Assembly (NCBI RefSeq): GCF_023716865.1
Contig: NZ_CP092417.1
Location: 3,264,001 to 3,328,000 of the forward strand
DNA: 64,000 nucleotides
Source: Endozoicomonas sp. SCSIO W0465
GTDB taxonomy: Bacteria > Pseudomonadota > Gammaproteobacteria > Pseudomonadales > Endozoicomonadaceae
Reading direction: 5' to 3'
The translations under genes were made by a program, and so were the position numbers. Below, one piece after another: positions 26,452-36,226 of this stretch (positions are counted from its first letter, which is position 1; every line of letters starts with the position of its first letter). The notes beneath the pieces were generated by a model. The model was not told the DNA's origin. It ran no database searches and saw only the letters and a list, made by a program, of their open reading frames with translations.

Positions 26452-28059
26452 GTAACTATTCAGCACTGAGCAAAGGCATATTACAGTAATTCCGAACAGC
26501 TCTATGAAGTGATTGATATATGTCCATTCCCTGTTTTCTGGCAGACGACAAATAGCTGCGAATCCGTGCAAACATAGAACCACCGTCTGCACTCCTGAAG
26601 CAGCCTGAGATTTTCTGCTTTAACTTGGCCATTCGAACATCCCGCTCACTGCCATTGTTATCGAAGGGAATGGTAAAATCTGACATGAAGCGCAGTGTCT
26701 CAGCCTTGAACTCAGTGAGTCGTTTGAAGAGATTGTAAGCTTTAGTATTCTTGACTTTCTTGCGCTTAAGCTCCTCTCGTTGCTTCTCCATATAGACGAC
26801 TTCTTTCATTAGAGCCCGCTGAAGCAACCGGTCATAAATCTTCTCGATTCGTTCACAGACAACACTTGGCATCTGTAGCATACCTATGGTCTTAAAGCCC
26901 TTGCAGTAATGCCAGGAAAGCCTCAGTAGCTTCATCAATCGCAACGCCAGTTGATTGCTGTCCCTATCAACAACACCCAAAAGCTCCCTCAGGTGATGGG
27001 CATTGCAAAGTACGTGAGTTGCCGCATATGCAAAATAGGATTTCCAATGATCATGAACCAGAACGCCTGCAAATGTTAGCAGTATGCCCATCGTGTCCAT
27101 GGCCTCACGACCTCGCTTTTCAGACAAGTAGTAGAGCGTCCATTGTTCATCCCGCATAACGTGTAGCCAGTGCAAAGAGCCCTCGGCCCGCATACCCGTT
27201 TCATCGGCTCCGGCAACAGACGATTCCCGCAAGGCGTCACGAATAACCTCTTCAGTAGAAGCCAGATTTTCATAGGTTCTGGCCACAAAATTGGCGACAG
27301 TGCCTGCACTTACACTCATTTTATAGAGAGTATTAAAATACTCTGACACGCGCTTAAAAGGCAGGAAATGGTATTGGTTAAGATAGACGGCCATAGCCTG
27401 TGTGGCTGAGCCATATTGTGCGGCAGCGGTAACACCTTCCGGGAATTCAGCCTGATTCCGACAACCACAAGTGCAGATTTTTACTTCAGCTCTATGGGCC
27501 GTTACTTCAAATTCACCCGGTCTCCCTGGTTCAAACACCTGTCGTTCAATATATTTGACCGGCTCACTATCAAGAAGAGACGCCTGACATTTATTGCATT
27601 CTTTAACCGGAAGGTACTCAATATAGTCAGGGATATCGACCTGTTTAAGACAAGTGCCCTGATGCCCTTTCTTTCCACCGGCTTTATTACCAGAAGACTG
27701 TCTCAGACTTTTAGGATTGGGTTTTTCATCCGATGGATCGGTACCTTTATCTGCGGAAAGGTCGTCAGAATGATCTGGAGAATTACTGTTTTTACAAGGT
27801 TTTTGATAACCATCAGACGATGGCGGCTTGCTGCTGTTTTGACTGTTCTTGCCAACCTTTTCTTCCAATTCTCGACATCGCTCTTCCAGACAGGCAACTC
27901 TCATCCGCAGCTCTGCATTCTCTTTCAAGAGAATCTCAGCCGACATAGTTGCGGGTAGTTCTGGAATCATGCTGGCGAATATTGTGGAAAAATGGTGCTT
28001 AAGAGGATGGTATAAAAATCAGAAAATTCCAGATTTATGTGGGGGTGCTGAACAGTTAC
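26452..28059 (-). mobile_element. IS66-family element, copy 4, inside copy 3
   Basis: 1608 bp, complete, reverse orientation, 8-bp CCGCAGAT duplications. Confidence 0.92.
26456..27970 (-). CDS. IS66-family transposase TnpC (copy 4)
   Basis: 504 aa, intact with zinc-binding Cys pairs and DDE residues. It reads SAGTVANF and GGSMFARI. It could act on all copies in the window because their ends match. Confidence 0.92.
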   Translation of the reverse strand: MIPELPATMSAEILLKENAELRMRVACLEERCRELEEKVGKNSQNSSKPPSSDGYQKPCKNSNSPDHSDDLSADKGTDPSDEKPNPKSLRQSSGNKAGGKKGHQGTCLKQVDIPDYIEYLPVKECNKCQASLLDSEPVKYIERQVFEPGRPGEFEVTAHRAEVKICTCGCRNQAEFPEGVTAAAQYGSATQAMAVYLNQYHFLPFKRVSEYFNTLYKMSVSAGTVANFVARTYENLASTEEVIRDALRESSVAGADETGMRAEGSLHWLHVMRDEQWTLYYLSEKRGREAMDTMGILLTFAGVLVHDHWKSYFAYAATHVLCNAHHLRELLGVVDRDSNQLALRLMKLLRLSWHYCKGFKTIGMLQMPSVVCERIEKIYDRLLQRALMKEVVYMEKQREELKRKKVKNTKAYNLFKRLTEFKAETLRFMSDFTIPFDNNGSERDVRMAKLKQKISGCFRSADGGSMFARIRSYLSSARKQGMDIYQSLHRAVRNYCNMPLLSAE

Positions 28060-29530
28060 CCGCAGATAAAGGTACCGATCCATCGGATGAAAAACCCAAT
28101 CCTAAAAGTCTGAGACAGTCTTCTGGTAATAAAGCCGGTGGAAAGAAAGGGCATCAGGGCACTTGTCTTAAACAGGTCGATATCCCTGACTATATTGAGT
28201 ACCTTCCGGTTAAAGAATGCAATAAATGTCAGGCGTCTCTTCTTGATAGTGAGCCGGTCAAATATATTGAACGACAGGTGTTTGAACCAGGGAGACCGGG
28301 TGAATTTGAAGTAACGGCCCATAGAGCTGAAGTAAAAATCTGCACTTGTGGTTGTCGGAATCAGGCTGAATTCCCGGAAGGTGTTACCGCTGCCGCACAA
28401 TATGGCTCAGCCACACAGGCTATGGCCGTCTATCTTAACCAATACCATTTCCTGCCTTTTAAGCGCGTGTCAGAGTATTTTAATACTCTCTATAAAATGA
28501 GTGTAAGTGCAGGCACTGTCGCCAATTTTGTGGCCAGAACCTATGAAAATCTGGCTTCTACTGAAGAGGTTATTCGTGACGCCTTGCGGGAATCGTCTGT
28601 TGCCGGAGCCGATGAAACGGGTATGCGGGCCGAGGGCTCTTTGCACTGGCTACACGTTATGCGGGATGAACAATGGACGCTCTACTACTTGTCTGAAAAG
28701 CGAGGTCGTGAGGCCATGGACACGATGGGCATACTGCTAACATTTGTAGGCGTTCTGGTTCATGATCATTGGAAATCCTATTTTGCATATGCGGCAACTC
28801 ACGTACTTTGCAATGCCCATCACCTGAGGGAGCTTTTGGGTGTTGTTGATAGGGACAGCAATCAACTGGCGTTGCGATTGATGAAGCTACTGAGGCTTTC
28901 CTGGCATTACTGCAAGGGCTTTAAGACCATAGGTATGCTACAGATGCCAAGTGTTGTCTGTGAACGAATCGAGAAGATTTATGACCGGTTGCTTCAGCGG
29001 GCTCTAATGAAAGAAGTCGTCTATATGGAGAAGCAACGAGAGGAGCTTAAGCGCAAGAAAGTCAAGAATACTAAAGCTTACAATCTCTTCAAACGACTCA
29101 CTGAGTTCAAGGCTGAGACACTGCGCTTCATGTCAGATTTTACCATTCCCTTCGATAACAATGGCAGTGAGCGGGATGTTCGAATGGCCAAGTTAAAGCA
29201 GAAAATCTCAGGCTGCTTCAGGAGTGCAGACGGTGGTTCTATGTTTGCACGGATTCGCAGCTATTTGTCGTCTGCCAGAAAACAGGGAATGGACATATAT
29301 CAATCACTTCATAGAGCTGTTCGGAATTACTGTAATATGCCTTTGCTCAGTGCTGAATAGTTACGTTTTTTGTAATCAGTTTACTTTGACTGAAGTAATA
29401 ATGAACTTTTTTTCTTTTATTCAGTCTCAATTAATAAATAAACACTGTAAGAACATTAATATCACTGATTAATTCACTTTTTTGATTTAATCAGTAATGT
29501 TTCCGCTAATAACAATAGGGAGCTAAATCG

Positions 29531-31582
29531 ATGATTTCTGATAATGGATATTTTAATCCCGCCAGCGCTATTCCAAATCAACCAGGTTACTTCTATGGAG
29601 ATGACCGGGTTGATCCATTATCTCAAGGTGTTCATTCAGCGACCTATATGCCGCGTACAGCACCCTATGGTTCTCCTTATGGTTCTCCTTATGGTCCTGA
29701 GGCTTATCAGCCAGGCTATGGGTTTCACAGGGTCCAGTCTGTCCCGCCTGTTGTGAACCTGGAACAACAACCGTTTGACCCGGATAACCCCTCTAAAGTA
29801 CCTGAAGATCAGGTTATTGTTGGCAGGCAGCCTCGTACACTTTCTTCTGTTGAGTGGCTGGGTGTACAGATCAAAAACGGGTTTGCCAGTTGTTTCAGAA
29901 CGTTCAGGATGCTGGGGATTATCTTCAGCATCTGGTGGAACGGGAACAGTGTAGACAGTATCAAAAACGCTGCAGAACGATCCCGGGGCGGGATTCTGGT
30001 AAAGGGAATACAGTTTGCCTGCAGTTCTCCTGCCATTGCCAAAGACTTGTTTGGTGATGACCATGAGCGCTTTACCAAGGCCCTGTCTCACGTCACCAAC
30101 AGCAATAAGCCAATGACTAAAGCCGAGCTTATTCACTGTCTTGATGAAGCGGGTATAGATTACGACCCGGATCGATTGGATGAACGGGTAAACCTGGGTA
30201 CCGGTTCAATTGGTGAAGTCAATGAGATTATCCTTAAGGGAGGAGGTCATCTGATTGTCAAGACCGTTTCCTCGTCCAGTGAAACCCGGGTTTATTCAGA
30301 TTTGCGGGTTCTCAGGTTCATGTTGGGGCTAATTACTTTCTTTTCACCCAGCGTAATGGAGAAAGGGACCAAGCATGCCTTTTGCTCATTTTTTGACAGT
30401 ATCAAGGAAGAAGTGAATCTGATCACTGAAGCCAACAGAACAAGGCAGCAGGCTTATGCCATCAAGGCCATCGAGCAACAGCATATTTACAATATCAGAC
30501 AAAGTGACTTACCGGAATGTGCATTTGAGCTACCATCCCGTCCAGATGGGTGGCCTATTCGGCACCCGGACACCGGCAGGTTACTTCGCAAGCTTCCGGT
30601 TAATTATAAAGTCCCGGCCGTTTATGGGGACACGGCCTCTCCTCACGCTTTAGGCATGGAAAAAATTGAGGGGGCTACGCTAAGTGAAAATGACCAGCCT
30701 GAACTTCGGGGTATTGCGGCAAAGTTATTTAATATTGATCCTGAAAAACTGACTGACGATCATTTGTCAGCCTTCAGGTTCAGTCTGAAAAGACTGGCAT
30801 TCGAATATTGGTCTTACTGTTATGCTCAGACCGGATTTTTTAATGCGGACATGCATGATGGTAATGTGATGGTCGCCGTTGAGGATGGCCAACTGTCTAT
30901 TTATTTTATTGACTTGGGTAATGCACAAAAAGTCTCCAGAAATACGGTGATGGCTACCTATACCGTGCTTGGCGCTATGGAAAAACTTCGTCAAGAGTCT
31001 GATGAAGCCGTGAGAAGTCAATATGCGGACCAGATCGTTCGCTGCCTGCATAATCTGGGTGATTATGACTCGGATAAAGTAAACTGGGCCACCCTTAAGC
31101 ACGAGGTCTTGAAGATTATGCCTTATGGTGTCAGAGGTAGTCTGGAGAGCAAGGTTATTGAGCTGTTTAACAGAGGCTACACCTGTCATGTAAAGATTCC
31201 AAAAGAAACAGCAGCGTTGTTCAGGGCCAAGATACTCATTGACTCTCAGTGCGATATGACCGATGAAGCAAGGAGGTCTCTGGACAACATTATGCCTTCA
31301 TTAATGAAACTGCTGGACAGTGATGACAGTTCCGCTGAACCTGGTTTCCCCATGGTAAGTGACGAAGATCAAAAATACTGGTTGATGATGTTACAACAAT
31401 ATCCTGAATTACAGGACAGTCTACTTGAATTTTTGAGAACCTGGTCAATAACTGAGGATGAGGTGCGGCATGCAGTATTTCAATTAATCTCAAAGAGGCT
31501 ACCCCCTGAGGAATTCAGGAAAGAGGTAGATAAATTAATGGCGCAATGGCGGGTGTCTCGAGCTAATCCCGGAATTCAATAG
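29531..31582 (+). CDS. ABC1/UbiB-like atypical kinase homologue with a Pro/Tyr-rich N-terminus
   Basis: 683 aa, GGGAG ribosome site 8 bp before the ATG. The first ~80 residues are Pro/Tyr/Gly-rich with a PYGSPYGSPYGPEAY repeat and no signal peptide. From ~120 the protein follows the ABC1/ADCK/UbiB kinase-like fold. It has a KGIQ sequence at the place of KxGQ, GTGSIGEVNEI (nucleotide loop, ~222), HLIVKTV (Lys), EEVNLITEANRT (ExD/EAN region), GFFNADMHDGNVMV (~437) and FIDLGNAQ in place of DFG (~460). In UbiB proteins the fold binds ATP and supports ubiquinone synthesis. The altered motifs, long N-terminus, solitary position and AT-rich promoter argue for another role, possibly an effector-like protein. 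Function unproven. Confidence 0.7.
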   Translation: MISDNGYFNPASAIPNQPGYFYGDDRVDPLSQGVHSATYMPRTAPYGSPYGSPYGPEAYQPGYGFHRVQSVPPVVNLEQQPFDPDNPSKVPEDQVIVGRQPRTLSSVEWLGVQIKNGFASCFRTFRMLGIIFSIWWNGNSVDSIKNAAERSRGGILVKGIQFACSSPAIAKDLFGDDHERFTKALSHVTNSNKPMTKAELIHCLDEAGIDYDPDRLDERVNLGTGSIGEVNEIILKGGGHLIVKTVSSSSETRVYSDLRVLRFMLGLITFFSPSVMEKGTKHAFCSFFDSIKEEVNLITEANRTRQQAYAIKAIEQQHIYNIRQSDLPECAFELPSRPDGWPIRHPDTGRLLRKLPVNYKVPAVYGDTASPHALGMEKIEGATLSENDQPELRGIAAKLFNIDPEKLTDDHLSAFRFSLKRLAFEYWSYCYAQTGFFNADMHDGNVMVAVEDGQLSIYFIDLGNAQKVSRNTVMATYTVLGAMEKLRQESDEAVRSQYADQIVRCLHNLGDYDSDKVNWATLKHEVLKIMPYGVRGSLESKVIELFNRGYTCHVKIPKETAALFRAKILIDSQCDMTDEARRSLDNIMPSLMKLLDSDDSSAEPGFPMVSDEDQKYWLMMLQQYPELQDSLLEFLRTWSITEDEVRHAVFQLISKRLPPEEFRKEVDKLMAQWRVSRANPGIQ

Positions 31583-31600
31583 CGCTACAATAGCGCTATT
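31578..31600. terminator. hairpin overlapping the kinase-like gene stop
   Basis: AATAGCGCT-ACAAT-AGCGCTATT, 9-bp stem. The stop TAG lies in the left arm. It sits between convergent genes and could work on both strands. Confidence 0.55.
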
Positions 31601-31680
31601 TGATAATGAACCAGGTTGTTATCGAGCCAATCGGCAACCAGTACTGGCCTGAGTAACTTCTTGGTTCATATTGTGGACAG

Positions 31681-34600
31681 TCAGTGAGTCAGCAATTTCT
31701 CAAGTTGTCTTGTCACATGATCCGGAGATGTGGTTTTTCTGGCAATCAATGCATATATGGATGGGACCACAAACAGGGTTAACAGACTTGAGACGGTTAC
31801 CCCGGCAAAAACAACGACGCCTATCGAGAACCGGAACTCTGAACCGGCACCTGTTGCCAGCAGCAGAGGAATGGCACCAACCACCGTGGTAAGCGCGGTC
31901 ATCAGAATAGGGCGGAGTCGCAACGCTGATGCCTCAAGCACTGCCTCGTTAAAGGACCTCCCCTGATCCCGGAGCTGGTTGATGAACTCCACAACCAGAA
32001 TGCCATTCTTGGCCGATAGTCCGATCATCATGATCATGGCCAGCTGGCTGAAGATATTCAGGGTTTCACCACTGATGTAAAGACCAAACAGTGCCCCGGA
32101 AATACCCAGGGGAACCGTGAGCATAACAATCATCGGGTGAACAAAGCTTTCAAACTGGGCAGCCAGCACCAAGTACACCACCAGCATGGCCATGGCAAAA
32201 ACAAAGAAAATATCACTTTGGTTGGATCGATAGTTCAGGGATTCCCCTTTGTAGTTGACAATAGCCTCCGGAGGCAGGTGTTCGACCACCTGTTGGTCGA
32301 GAAACTCCAGTGCTTCGCCAATGGAGTAGTTTCCTTCGAGGTTGGCGGAGATGGTGATTGCCCGGTTGCGGTTGTAGTGCTTCAGCATGGCTGCTTTACC
32401 CACTTCCACCACGGACACCAGATTATCGAGACGGATCAACTCGCCAGTCGTATGGGAGCGGACGTAGAGCGAAGCCAGGTCAAGAGTACTGGTAAAGGCG
32501 TCTTCCCCGGCACGCAGGAAAACATCGTATTCCTCACCACGCTCCATAAAGGTGGTGTCTGTCACACCGCCCAGCATGGTTTCCAGGGTTGCTCCGATTT
32601 CTTCTGCAGAAACACCGAGCTCCTGGGCCCGCTCCCGGTCAATGGTGATCTCCAGCTGGGGCTGATTCTGGTTGAAGTCAATATCAACATCTTGCAGCCC
32701 CGGGTTCTCACGAGCCTTTTCAGCAATAACATCGGCCCATTCCACCAGTTGATCAAAGGAACCACCACCCAGTACAAATTGAACAGGGGATTCGGAGCGG
32801 CCACCGATGGTGGAACGCATAACAGGAATGGCCCGGACATTGGGAATATCCGCCACAAGCTGACGTACCTGACCCATGACTTCGGCAGCGCTGACATCCC
32901 GGTCATCCCAGTCTTCCAGTGTGCCGATCAGAATGCCTGAGTTAGTGCCGTTGCCACCCCAGCCCGGGGAGCGGACAAACAGGTACTGCAGGAGACCCTC
33001 ATTCAGGTTTGGCAGGAGTTTCGCTTCCAGCTGCAGCATGCTTTCTTCCATACTGTCATAGTTAGCGCCTTCAGGACCCTTGACGATGACAATAAACTCA
33101 CCCCGGTCTTCAGCGGGTGTGAAAGTCTGGGGAATCAAAGGGTAGAGCACAACCGTCAACCCCAGAGATGCCATCAGTAAAATCAGGCCCGCCCATTGGA
33201 ATTTGAGCATTTTTGCCAGCGCTCGTCGGTAAACGTTTGTGAGCCACTGATGGGATTTTTCGATCAGCTGGCTGGCCTTTGACGGTTTTACATTCAGCTT
33301 CAGCAGCTGAGAACTCATCATTGGCGACAGGGTCAGGGCGATCAGGCTTGAGAAAACCACAGCACCAATAAGCGTCACGGCGTATTCCGAGAAGAGCCGA
33401 CCAACGGTGCCCTCCATAAATACGATGGGTACAAATGTCATCACCAGAACCACCGTGGTTGCCACCACGGCAAAGCTCACCTCCCGGGCACCTTTCCAGG
33501 CAGCGACCAGGGGAGGTTCACCACGCTCCAGGTGCTGGTGGATATTTTCCAGAACCACAATCGCATCATCCACCACCAGGCCAATGGCCAGAACCAGCGC
33601 CAGAAGGGTCAGCAGGTTGATGGAGTAGCCCAGCAGGTGAATGACGATAAACGCACTGATCAGGGAAACCGGCACCGTAACGGCCGGAATCAGGGTGGCC
33701 CGGAGATTGCCAAGAAAGATATAAAGAACCAGTACCACTAGGGCAATGGTCATGGCCAGGGTGGCATACACTTCATCAATGGCTGACTGGATGTAAATGG
33801 AAGAGTCCCGTGTGGTGGTCATGTAGGTGCCTTCCGGAAGGAAAGGGGCGAACGCATTGATCTCATCTTTCACGTTCTGAATGACTTCCAGCGGGTTGGC
33901 CTGGGAAAGTGGCACAATGCCAAGGCTCAATACGTTCCGGCCATTGGCTTTTGCCAGTGTCTCGATCTCTTTTGCCTCGGTACGTATGGTGGCAATATCC
34001 TCAAGATAAACTTTGCTGCTGCCATCCTGACGAATAAGCAGACGACGGAAATCGCCAATGGTGTTGTAGTCACGATTGACCCGGACGGGCAGCGTTCTCA
34101 AACTGTCGGTTAATTCCCCGGCAGGAAGCTCAACGTTGTCGCGGCGCAGGGCGCTGCGTACGTCGCTGGTAGTGATCTGGCGGGCAGCCATTGACTGGGC
34201 ATCCAGTTCAATGCGCATGACATATTCCCGGGCACCCATGATGTCAACCGAGCTGACGCCATCAATAAGGGAAAGGCGGTCCTGCAGGGTTCGTTCCGCA
34301 TAGTCAGTAAGCTGAATCAGTGACATGGTGTCACTTTGCAGGCTGACATCGATAATGGTTTCGCCACTGCCATCATTCTTCCAGACAATGGGTGACTCGG
34401 CATCATCCGGAAGGCGCCAGATAACCCGCGACATGGCTTCGCGGACATCATTGGCTGCGGTTTCCATATCCCGGTCGGGAGAGAACTCGATATTAATCCG
34501 TGACGTACCATTAAGGCTGGTGCTTGCAATAAAACGCACCCCTTCAATACCGCCGAGCTGATCTTCAATGACATTGGTGACCTTGCTTTCCATAACCTCG

Positions 34601-34767
34601 GCAGAAGCCCCGGCATACCCGGTATAAACCATCACCGTAGGTGGGGTAATATCTGGCAACTCCCGAATCGGTAACATCCGGAAGCAGACAACTCCGAAGG
34701 TGATCAGCAACAGACTGACGACAGTGGCAAATACTGGTCGTTTGATGGATAAATCAGACAGTATCAT
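31681..34767 (-). CDS. RND-family efflux transporter, inner-membrane pump
   Basis: 1028 aa, starting MILSDLSIKRPVFATVVSLLL, the usual first transmembrane helix. It has the typical 12-helix plan with two large periplasmic loops. The proton-relay motif GLVVDDAIVVLENI is at ~residue 400, and a second helical bundle ends in IGVVVFAGVTVSSLLTLFVV. HAE1 (MexB/AcrB-like) pumps export drugs and other hydrophobic compounds with a periplasmic adaptor and outer-membrane channel. The adaptor gene precedes it with a 2-bp gap, so both are co-transcribed. No outer-membrane factor gene is adjacent. Substrate not predictable. Confidence 0.93.
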   Translation of the reverse strand: MILSDLSIKRPVFATVVSLLLITFGVVCFRMLPIRELPDITPPTVMVYTGYAGASAEVMESKVTNVIEDQLGGIEGVRFIASTSLNGTSRINIEFSPDRDMETAANDVREAMSRVIWRLPDDAESPIVWKNDGSGETIIDVSLQSDTMSLIQLTDYAERTLQDRLSLIDGVSSVDIMGAREYVMRIELDAQSMAARQITTSDVRSALRRDNVELPAGELTDSLRTLPVRVNRDYNTIGDFRRLLIRQDGSSKVYLEDIATIRTEAKEIETLAKANGRNVLSLGIVPLSQANPLEVIQNVKDEINAFAPFLPEGTYMTTTRDSSIYIQSAIDEVYATLAMTIALVVLVLYIFLGNLRATLIPAVTVPVSLISAFIVIHLLGYSINLLTLLALVLAIGLVVDDAIVVLENIHQHLERGEPPLVAAWKGAREVSFAVVATTVVLVMTFVPIVFMEGTVGRLFSEYAVTLIGAVVFSSLIALTLSPMMSSQLLKLNVKPSKASQLIEKSHQWLTNVYRRALAKMLKFQWAGLILLMASLGLTVVLYPLIPQTFTPAEDRGEFIVIVKGPEGANYDSMEESMLQLEAKLLPNLNEGLLQYLFVRSPGWGGNGTNSGILIGTLEDWDDRDVSAAEVMGQVRQLVADIPNVRAIPVMRSTIGGRSESPVQFVLGGGSFDQLVEWADVIAEKARENPGLQDVDIDFNQNQPQLEITIDRERAQELGVSAEEIGATLETMLGGVTDTTFMERGEEYDVFLRAGEDAFTSTLDLASLYVRSHTTGELIRLDNLVSVVEVGKAAMLKHYNRNRAITISANLEGNYSIGEALEFLDQQVVEHLPPEAIVNYKGESLNYRSNQSDIFFVFAMAMLVVYLVLAAQFESFVHPMIVMLTVPLGISGALFGLYISGETLNIFSQLAMIMMIGLSAKNGILVVEFINQLRDQGRSFNEAVLEASALRLRPILMTALTTVVGAIPLLLATGAGSEFRFSIGVVVFAGVTVSSLLTLFVVPSIYALIARKTTSPDHVTRQLEKLLTH

Positions 34768-34769
34768 GG

Positions 34770-35924
34770 TTAGAGCAATCCATCCGCAGCTGCCGGTTTA
34801 ACCGGATTGGAAGAGAGAGCAGGCTGTCCTTTTCCCAGTACCTCAAGCACTTTTACCCGGTGGCCATCGGTCACTTTTACTGCACCTTCATTAACCACCA
34901 TCTCGCCTTTGGCCAATCCGGTTAACACCACAATGTACTGATCAATGGTTTGCCCGGTGGTAATGGTTCTGCGTTCCACCTGGTTTTGCTCGTTAATCAC
35001 GAAAACATAACGGCGATTACCATCAAACAGGATGCTGCGGGAAGGCACAACCAGGAGGGGTTGCTCGTTCGAACGCTCAATAGAGGTGCGCATGAGCATG
35101 CCCGGCAGAAGGTGTGAGTCAGGGTTATCAAGCAAGGCTCTGACCTGAAAGGTCAGGTTGACCGGATCAATCCGGGGGTTGATGCTGTCGATGGTGCCGG
35201 TAAAGGTTTTTCCGGGCCAGGCATCGGTGGTGGCAGAAATCTGAGCACCTTTTCTGATATAGCTGAGGGCGTTTTCCGGCAGGTCAAAGGTCAATTTCAT
35301 GGTACTGAGATCATCCAGCGTGGTCAGTACGGTACCAGCATTAAGAAGGGCGCCAGCGCTCTGTTCGTGGAAGCTCAACATTCCGCTAAAAGGTGCTTCC
35401 AGCGTATAGTGGTCCAATATGGCCAATTCAGCCTGTAACGCGGCTTCAAGACGGTCAACCGTCGCGCGCTGGGCCTTGAGTTCTTCCACGGAGATGGCTT
35501 TCCTGGTGATCAGTGTTTCCATATAGTCCAGTTGACGATGGGCATCCTCAAAGGCAATTCGCGCTTGGGCGGTAATAGCTGCCTGCTCTCGGTCATCCAG
35601 TTCAACCAGCAATTTTCCTGATTTGACGTGAGCACCATCTTTCAGGTGAAGAGCAACAATACGACCATTGATTTGCGGGGTAATGTCAACTGACTGGTTG
35701 GCTTTCAGGTTTCCCAGTGCCATTAAATGTTGTTGCAATGTGGTTTCCATCACTGGAAAGGCCGTTACCGCAGGGGCTTCTCTTTTTGGGTCTGCATGGG
35801 ATAGGGGTGCCTGGGTAATAGTTGCCAGGCATGTCAGGGCAATCACCAGGATTGTCCCGGGTTTGCTTGGAAGTGCCCGAGCGAATACCAACCCTGGTTG
35901 TGTGAAGAAAGAGCTTGCTGTCAT
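34770..35924 (-). CDS. RND efflux periplasmic adaptor (membrane fusion protein)
   Basis: 384 aa. The N-terminal signal-like helix GTILVIALTCLATITQAPLS suggests export to the periplasm. Then come a lipoyl/barrel region (SVDITPQINGRIVALHLKDG and AHVKSG), a coiled coil (~100-150), the second lipoyl half (YTLEAPFSGMLSFHEQSAGA) and a beta-barrel. It joins the RND pump to an outer-membrane channel. Start chosen at 35924, with GGAGACC upstream. First gene of a two-gene operon. Confidence 0.92.
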   Translation of the reverse strand: MTASSFFTQPGLVFARALPSKPGTILVIALTCLATITQAPLSHADPKREAPAVTAFPVMETTLQQHLMALGNLKANQSVDITPQINGRIVALHLKDGAHVKSGKLLVELDDREQAAITAQARIAFEDAHRQLDYMETLITRKAISVEELKAQRATVDRLEAALQAELAILDHYTLEAPFSGMLSFHEQSAGALLNAGTVLTTLDDLSTMKLTFDLPENALSYIRKGAQISATTDAWPGKTFTGTIDSINPRIDPVNLTFQVRALLDNPDSHLLPGMLMRTSIERSNEQPLLVVPSRSILFDGNRRYVFVINEQNQVERRTITTGQTIDQYIVVLTGLAKGEMVVNEGAVKVTDGHRVKVLEVLGKGQPALSSNPVKPAAADGLL

Positions 35925-36226
35925 GACCCGAAGGTCTCCTGCCTATGGTGATACGGGGTATCAGAATTTGAGGTAAGTTTGACTGAATTCATTAGTGAGG
36001 GGGGATTATATAGCCAAAAGCTTCACTAATAACCAGAAAAGAGGGATAAGTTGTCGCAAATTGTATCATCAGGGTATTAAGACGCCATAAGGCTGTTCGA
36101 GAACAGCGTTCATCTGAATGCACCCGTCTGGGCGACTCTGTCCAGGCGACCCCGTCTGGGCGACCCCGTCTGGGCGCCCCCGAAGCAACTTCAACGTTCT
36201 GGGTGCAGGTAAGTTGTGGCGCAGGC
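35925..36226. other. intergenic region with a 14-bp minisatellite
   Basis: About 300 bp without a gene. It contains the efflux operon promoter region (AT-rich around 35960-36060) and a GC-rich tandem repeat at 36122-36177. A short antisense frame over the repeat is not supported as a gene. Confidence 0.6.
36122..36177. repeat. 14-bp tandem repeat, four units
   Basis: Units of the type CCCCGTCTGGGCGA: two exact in the centre and right, two variants on the left (ACCCGTCTGGGCGA, CTCTGTCCAGGCGA). Confidence 0.8.

Larger units (their letters stand above)
26230..29360 (+). pseudogene. IS66 TnpC gene (copy 3), split by IS66 copy 4
   Basis: The N-terminal piece ends at ...DDLSAD, and the rest resumes at 28060 with ADKGTDPSDEK. 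Rejoining gives the normal 504 aa, with one change (FVGV for FAGV after LLT). The upstream part also stops soon after the junction. A 503-aa frame starting at 27849 joins antisense IS66 sequence to this C-terminal part; it lacks the leucine zipper and is a chance fusion. Confidence 0.85.
26141..29364 (+). mobile_element. IS66-family element, copy 3, interrupted by copy 4
   Basis: The outer parts are 26141-26451 and 28060-29364; target duplication GTTTTTTG at 26133-26140 and 29365-29372. The interruption is another IS66 in reverse orientation with CCGCAGAT duplicated at 26444-26451 and 28060-28067. Confidence 0.92.

Noticed and set aside
27849..29360. 503-aa frame that looks like a complete IS66 transposase
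   Set aside because: Its first ~70 residues come from the antisense strand of IS66 copy 4. The proper N-terminus is at 26230, on the other side of the insertion.
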